Below the pieces are notes generated by a model. The model was not told where the DNA came from. It ran no database searches and saw only the letters and a list, made by a program, of their open reading frames with translations. Shown one piece after another: positions 5,515 through 6,610 of a stretch of DNA of 6,610 nucleotides (position 1 is its first letter; every line of letters begins with the position of its first letter). The stretch lies in NCBI GenBank assembly GCA_017479315.1, contig JAFVCI010000034.1:1-6610 (forward strand), given 5' to 3'. Source of the stretch: Opitutales bacterium (lineage in GTDB: Bacteria > Verrucomicrobiota > Verrucomicrobiia > Opitutales > UBA9783). Both the position numbers and the translations under genes were made by a program.

Positions 5515-6228
5515 ATGCATAACGCATCGGCTTGGAAAGCGTGGAATCCGATTACCGGATGTACGAAAATCAGCGAAGGTTGTTTGCATTGTTACGCGGA
5601 GCGCATGGCGGGGCGTTTGTGTTTAATGGGACAAGCAAAATACAAAGACGGCTTTCGCGTGACCTGTCATGAAGCGTGTTTATCGGAGCCGTTTCAATGG
5701 AAGAAGCCGCAACGCATTTTTACCTGTTCCATGGGCGACATGTTTCACGAAGACGTATCGGATGCGTTTTTGTTTAAAGTGTTCGAGACCATGAACCGCG
5801 CCGATTGGCACGTGTTTCAGATTTTAACGAAGCGCGCCGAACGTTTGGCGGCGATTGCTCCGAAATTGTATTGGTCGCCGAACATTTGGATGGGCGTGAC
5901 TGTTGAGTCGGAGCGTCAAACAAAGCGCATTCCGTATTTGCTTTCGACCAAGGCGCATCTGAAATGGCTGTGTCTGGAACCGTTATTGAGTGCCGTGCCG
6001 AATTTACCTTTGGATGGCATTCATTGGGTGATTCTGGGCGGCGAAAGCGGTCCGAAAGCGCGACCGTTGCGGGAAGAATGGGTGACGAACGTACGCGACC
6101 AATGCGTGGCGCAGAAAGTACCGTTTTACTTCAAGCAGTGGGGCGGTTTTAACAAGAAAGCGACCGGCTGTCTGTTGCATGGACGCGAATGGAAACAGGT
6201 GCCGCAACCGACGTTGGAGTTTTATTGA
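5515..6228 (+). CDS. DUF5131 / phage Gp37-Gp68-like three-cysteine protein
   Basis: The function of this family is not established. Members occur in phages and in bacterial chromosomes and carry a cysteine cluster resembling a radical-SAM or iron-sulfur site. The 237-residue product has the family layout. WNPITGCTKISEGCLHCYAE (9-28) has Cys16, Cys23 and Cys26 in a CX6CX2C pattern. Then follow IFTCSMGDMFHED (68-80), VFQILTKRAERL (100-111), IWMGVTVESERQTKRIPYL (124-142), LCLEPLLSAV (152-161), WVILGGESGPKARPL (171-185) and VPFYFKQWG (202-210). It is full length, with no membrane segment or signal peptide. The start is fixed by CGGAGG 7 nt upstream. It stands alone behind the lpxI terminator. No three-Cys-motif partner (TcmP) gene, which I recall as a frequent neighbour of this family, is visible. 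Codon style matches the neighbours, so recent transfer is not evident. Confidence 0.85.
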   Translation: MHNASAWKAWNPITGCTKISEGCLHCYAERMAGRLCLMGQAKYKDGFRVTCHEACLSEPFQWKKPQRIFTCSMGDMFHEDVSDAFLFKVFETMNRADWHVFQILTKRAERLAAIAPKLYWSPNIWMGVTVESERQTKRIPYLLSTKAHLKWLCLEPLLSAVPNLPLDGIHWVILGGESGPKARPLREEWVTNVRDQCVAQKVPFYFKQWGGFNKKATGCLLHGREWKQVPQPTLEFY

Positions 6229-6257
6229 GACGAAATGCAGGTGCGCAAAGACGGATG

Positions 6258-6437
6258 TTAAGGAATAATTTTGCAACAACAGACGGTTTCGGCGATCGGC
6301 GTAAGGGAGATTTTCAAATTTCTTAGGATTTTTTCCTTAAAAAGAGAGTCTGTATCCGATTTACACAAGTTTTTTCCTTTTTCGCACCGAACTGCTTCTT
6401 TGGTACGGCTTTGAGTGTTGAATAATCGGAACGTCAT
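6258..6437 (-). CDS. Possible 59-residue protein, second ORF of the minus-strand RHH module
   Basis: The ATG overlaps the stop of the upstream RHH ORF as ATGA. It is preceded by CGGAGG at exactly 7 nt (GGAGG is the complement of 6445-6449), the same start architecture as lpxI and the DUF5131 gene. The product is basic and hydrophilic (starts MTFRLFNTQSRTKEAV), with a CCC cluster near the end (ETVCCCKIIP), and matches no family I know. It ends 29 nt from the convergent DUF5131 stop. The frame is also open upstream to 6512, out of phase with the RHH ORF. It may therefore be a coupled second gene (for example the toxin of an RHH toxin-antitoxin pair, though no toxin motif is seen) or the displaced C-terminal half of a frameshifted RHH gene. 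Confidence 0.4.
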   Translation of the reverse strand: MTFRLFNTQSRTKEAVRCEKGKNLCKSDTDSLFKEKILRNLKISLTPIAETVCCCKIIP

Positions 6438-6559
6438 GCGAACGCCTCCGTGTGAAAGTATGATTTTTTGCTGACGGACGTTTTTCGTTTTCTCGCCTGA
6501 CTTCTCACCCAATCATACAACTCCGGGCTGACGGAAATACAAAGCCTTGCGGATTTCAT
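6434..6559 (-). CDS. Short ribbon-helix-helix (CopG/Arc/ParD-like) protein, truncated or frameshifted
   Basis: The 41-residue product reads as an N-terminal RHH DNA-binding domain: the beta strand ARLCISVS (4-11), helix A starting PELYDWVRSQARKRK (12-26), and the turn TSVS (27-30) that normally leads into helix B. RHH proteins act as dimers binding operator DNA and are often antitoxins or autorepressors. Here helix B is lost: after Lys31-Lys32 the frame gives SYFHTEAFA and stops. The break falls on an A6 run (complement of 6464-6469). Moving to the -1 frame there gives SVSKKIIL, which looks like a proper helix-B start, and continues into the 59-residue ORF. It has no Shine-Dalgarno sequence, but a good promoter lies just upstream. 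It was too short for routine ORF calling. RHH identity is by pattern only. Confidence 0.5.
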   Translation of the reverse strand: MKSARLCISVSPELYDWVRSQARKRKTSVSKKSYFHTEAFA

Positions 6560-6568
6560 GATATTTTA

Positions 6569-6597
6569 ATTGTATTTTAGGGAAAGAAATTTGTCGA
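6569..6597 (-). promoter_or_regulatory. Sigma70-like promoter of the RHH module, possibly leaderless
   Basis: Read on the minus strand, TCGACA (6597-6592) and TACAAT (6574-6569) match the -35 and -10 consensus at five of six positions each, with an ideal 17-nt spacer. The -10 box ends 9 nt before the ATG at 6559, so the mRNA would start within a few bases of the start codon. This agrees with the missing ribosome binding site. The surrounding A/T-rich DNA is where an RHH protein could bind to repress itself. Confidence 0.55.
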
Positions 6598-6610
6598 TTT
6601 TAAATCAAAG

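Noticed and set aside
6312..6345. Possible bidirectional terminator TTAGGA...TCCTTAA downstream of the DUF5131 gene
   Set aside because: Pairing is interrupted and reduces to about three solid pairs, so it does not make a credible hairpin. It also lies inside the minus-strand 59-codon ORF.

Overview
The window looks like chromosomal housekeeping DNA from a Gram-negative (diderm) bacterium. Base composition looks roughly balanced and codon style looks uniform by eye. The LpxI-type lipid A gene implies an LPS-containing outer membrane. The leucyl-tRNA synthetase wording around its hinge, Leu-specific insert and KMSKS loop, together with the pgk-tpiA pair, reminds me of the Verrucomicrobiota/PVC group. 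That placement is from memory and is tentative.

Layout, all on the plus strand unless stated. The 3' part of pgk (1-450) is followed 32 nt later by tpiA (483-1256), two consecutive steps of lower glycolysis. Next comes a gap of about 600 nt (1257-1852) with no convincing protein gene. It holds a weak tpiA terminator, a tandem 9-mer repeat, an inverted repeat with a terminator-like hairpin, an extended -10 promoter candidate, and what looks like the detached 5' half of a serine tRNA gene (1668-1701). leuS (1853-4438) follows, complete, with no Shine-Dalgarno sequence. A 44-codon ORF exactly fills the space between leuS and lpxI (4570-5415), starting right after the leuS stop and overlapping the lpxI start. 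A hairpin terminator ends lpxI. A short leader with competing stems then precedes a DUF5131 (phage Gp37/Gp68-like) three-cysteine gene (5515-6228).

The right end carries a minus-strand module. A good sigma70-like promoter (6569-6597) lies almost against the start of a 41-codon ORF whose first 30 residues read as a ribbon-helix-helix DNA-binding domain. That ORF overlaps by ATGA a 59-codon ORF with a strong Shine-Dalgarno sequence. An A6 tract where the RHH fold breaks off would join the two in the -1 frame. The pair is therefore a coupled two-gene (possibly toxin-antitoxin-like) operon, a frameshifted RHH gene, or a programmed frameshift.

The main genes serve central metabolism (pgk, tpiA), translation (leuS) and outer-membrane lipid A synthesis (lpxI). 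The less ordinary material is the tRNA fragment, the DUF5131 gene with its leader, the RHH module, and the contrast between genes with a CGGAGG-7-ATG start and genes with no Shine-Dalgarno sequence.
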